Shown one piece after another: positions 62,262 through 64,000 of a DNA stretch of 64,000 nt; the first letter of the stretch is position 1; every line of letters begins with the position of its first letter. Source of the stretch: Ariolimax columbianus. Taxonomy: Eukaryota; Mollusca; Gastropoda; Stylommatophora; Arionidae. The notes under the pieces are model-generated. The model searched no databases, was not told the origin of the DNA, and saw only the letters and a program-made list of their open reading frames with translations. The translations under genes were made by a program, and so were the position numbers. The stretch is taken from contig JAVGWX010000006.1 of NCBI GenBank assembly GCA_036924085.1, positions 40,930,246 to 40,994,245 on the forward strand. Reading direction: 5' to 3'.

Positions 62262-62366
62262 GCTTGGTAGAGATGGGTAAACAAAGATCTTCAAACACAG
62301 AATGGGACATTGCAGACTCAAGGCTCACTTCCATAGAATGACTAGAAGCTTGGGATTAGTGGATTA
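62262..62366 (+). mobile_element. LINE-B fragment leading into a long purine tract
   Basis: ACAAAGATCTTCAAACACAG, GACTCAAGGCTCACTTCCA and TAGAATGACT parallel 13088-13150 of LINE-B. The following ~200 bp of LINE-B are missing and the tract begins. Confidence 0.6.
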
Positions 62367-62885
62367 AAGAAGAAGAAGAAGAAGAAGAAGAAGAAGAAGA
62401 AGAAGAAGAAGAAGAAGAAGAAGAAGAAGAAGACGAAGACGAAGAAGAAGACGAAGAAGATAAAGAATTTGAAGAAAAATAATGGGAAGAAGAAAAATGA
62501 GAAGAACAAGAAGAACAAGAAGACGATGAGGAAGAAGAAGAAGAGGAGAACAAGGACAAAAACAAGAACAAGAAGAAGAACAACAACAAGAAGAAGAACA
62601 ACAAGAAGAAGAAGAAGGAAAAGAAGAAGTAGAGGAAAAATTAAGAAGAACAAGAACAAGAAGAACAAGAACACGAAGAACAAGAATCAGAAGAAGAACA
62701 AGAAGAACAAAGACAAGAAGATGATCAAGAACAAGAAGAACAACAACAACAACAAGAACAACAACAAAAACAAGTAGAACACGAACAATAAGAACACGAA
62801 CAAAAAGAACAAGAAGAACAAGAACAAGAAGAAGAAGAAGATCAAGAACAAGAACAAGAATATCAAGATGAAGAAGAAGAAAGTG
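62367..62885. repeat. ~520-bp GAA/CAA-rich purine tract
   Basis: Pure GAA repeats at 62367-62432 decay into GAAGAACAAGAA and CAACAACAA variants. Almost no T on the plus strand. The Lys/Asn-rich and Ser/Phe-rich frames over it are artefacts. It may be an expanded LINE-B AAG tail. Confidence 0.9.
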
Positions 62886-63084
62886 ACACTAAAATCGACG
62901 AATGAGCTATAGACAGACTACAAGAGTCTCAAACGAAATGTTCTGTTTGAATATTTGTATCGAGAGTGTATGTGTCAAGCGAGCTACAAGAACTACCAGC
63001 TTCCATATCATTCCTCATATATTAATAGATATTGAGCGCCTTAACGCTCATATGCTGTGCGCTGATTTCCTTACTGCTTTAGCC

Positions 63085-63430
63085 TTGGCTTGGCTTCGTT
63101 CGTTCTCAATCTCCCGTTACCAAACCCTGAAAGGGCTTAAGTAGCAGAATGTAGTCCAGAGAACGGAATGCGTTGTGTTGTAGTTTACAGCTTGAATGCG
63201 ATATGTTCACCTTTCGGTCCAACACATCCGACTTCAGCAAGCATTTTTTGAGTACTGGGTTAGCATTCCCTCTTCGATCCCTTCCCCTTAGCCACTCTGC
63301 CCTGCTGCAGCCAGTTATCCAGGATCACCGGGTGGAGGTGTAGAAGGGTCTTAGCAGCTCTGGTTCGCTGGCCCTGACGCTATCAATCAGCTATGGGTCG
63401 CTGACCACTGCAGGTCATGCGCTGCTCCTT
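63085..63430 (-). mobile_element. SINE-E, full length
   Basis: Antisense: GGCTTCGTTCGTTCTCAATC, CCTGAAAGGGCTTAAGTAGC, ACACATCCGACTTCAGCAAG, GCAGCCAGTTATCCAGGATC and CAATCAGCTATGGGTCGCTG. Confidence 0.88.
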
Positions 63431-63465
63431 ACTGCTTTAGATAACATAAATTAAAACCGTTCAGG

Positions 63466-63755
63466 GGATTCCGTGGCGAAGTGGTTAAGCGTCAGCCTCG
63501 TGATCAGGTGGTGTGGGTTCGACTCGGGACTACGCTGTCTTTTTCACGGGTACTTGATGCGGAGTCTCCTGCATCTCGTAGTGGCCGCCTAGTCGTCTTG
63601 TCCTTGACTTGCCACTGGGGTCGGGCGACTCGAGACGACAGAGTGAGGATAAAAAGTAGCGCAGTTAATCCTTACTAAAAATAACGCTAGTAAAATTAAT
63701 TATGCCATCATCGTCTACGATGGACGGTGGCCTTTGTCTTTGCCTTTGCAATTAA
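63466..63755 (+). mobile_element. SINE-D, tRNA-derived
   Basis: Head GTGGCGAAGTGGTTAAGCGT (A-box arm), then GGTGTGGGTTCGACTCGGGA (B-box arm). Body GCCACTGGGGTCGGGCGACT, GACAGAGTGAGG; the end is CATCGTCTACGATGGACGG, an inverted repeat (CATCGT/ACGATG). Confidence 0.72.
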
Positions 63756-64000
63756 AACCGTTCAGCTCCCCAAGAAGCACAGGTCTAACACCAATACCTG
63801 TCAAGTCCTCCTGTTCAGTGCCATCCTTTCTAGTTCTGTCTATCTCTAATTCAGATTCCTTGCGCCTTCTCTGCATCAATCCTTAGATTCTTGACACAGG
63901 ACATTCTGTATTGGATGATTGAGTGATATTTTCTTTGTTATTTGACCTGTCTGTAGTTGTTAACTTTTTGTGTTTTAAAACATCTACATGGTGAGGTAGC
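63756..64000. other. unassigned DNA at window end
   Basis: The last ~40 bp (TTGTGTTTTAAAACATCTAC plus ATGGTGAGGTAGC) resemble 32453-32492, so a further dispersed repeat may begin or end here. Confidence 0.4.

Noticed and set aside
62342..62777. Lys/Asn-rich and Phe/Ser-rich open frames
   Set aside because: Simple-sequence translation of a GAA/CAA tract.
1..64000. LTR retrotransposons or integrated viral sequences
   Set aside because: I found no long direct terminal repeats, primer-binding sites, protease or integrase motifs, or viral structural motifs; all RT motifs seen are of the non-LTR type.

Overview
This is a eukaryotic, almost certainly animal, window. It has spliced exons with canonical GT..AG junctions, at least six lineages of non-LTR retrotransposon (LINE), tRNA-derived SINEs, mariner transposase relics and many minisatellites. 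There are no bacterial-type operons. The mix (CR1-like LINEs with a TTAAG-repeat tail, RNase H-bearing LINEs with an AAG-repeat tail, AGAC microsatellites, a small secreted cysteine-rich gene) suggests a mollusc or other lophotrochozoan. That placement is inference and nothing here proves it. Family names used below (LINE-A to F, SINE-A to E, repeats D and E) are my own working labels for copies compared by eye within this window; approximate edges are stated as such.

Layout. 0-3.9 kb: AT-rich DNA with a 37-bp repeat and a mariner 3' relic. 3.9-7.6 kb: an AGAC array, then a 3,003-bp satellite of exactly 77 x 39 bp that runs into a LINE-B 3' end. 7.6-41 kb: a dense mosaic of LINE fragments, SINEs and minisatellites, including a nearly full-length but dead LINE-F on the minus strand (about 40.5-36.9 kb). 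41.7-56.3 kb: the one convincing host gene, on the plus strand. 56.3-64 kb: more minisatellites, a LINE-A copy carrying a 25-copy array, a 520-bp purine tract and SINEs.

The host gene is not visible in any single reading frame. Four exons (41836-41884, 44309-44461, 51977-52076, 56123-56144) join in frame into a 107-residue protein with a signal peptide and two six-cysteine domains. Each domain looks like a WAP (whey acidic protein, four-disulfide core) domain that has lost exactly the two cysteines paired in the canonical fold (C1 and C6). A TATA box and a CRE-like site lie upstream and an ATTAAA signal downstream. Its introns are filled with LINEs, including a roughly 2.9-kb CR1-like element ending about 126 bp before exon 3.

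The second theme is minisatellite birth inside retrotransposons. Three arrays (39 bp x 77, 29 bp x 8, 21 bp x 25) have units that match the LINE coding sequence in which they sit or into which they run, two of them exactly at catalytic motifs (endonuclease and RNase H). A third theme is nested insertion: four LINE-A copies have target-site duplications of 11-14 bp readable in the sequence, each inside an older repeat.
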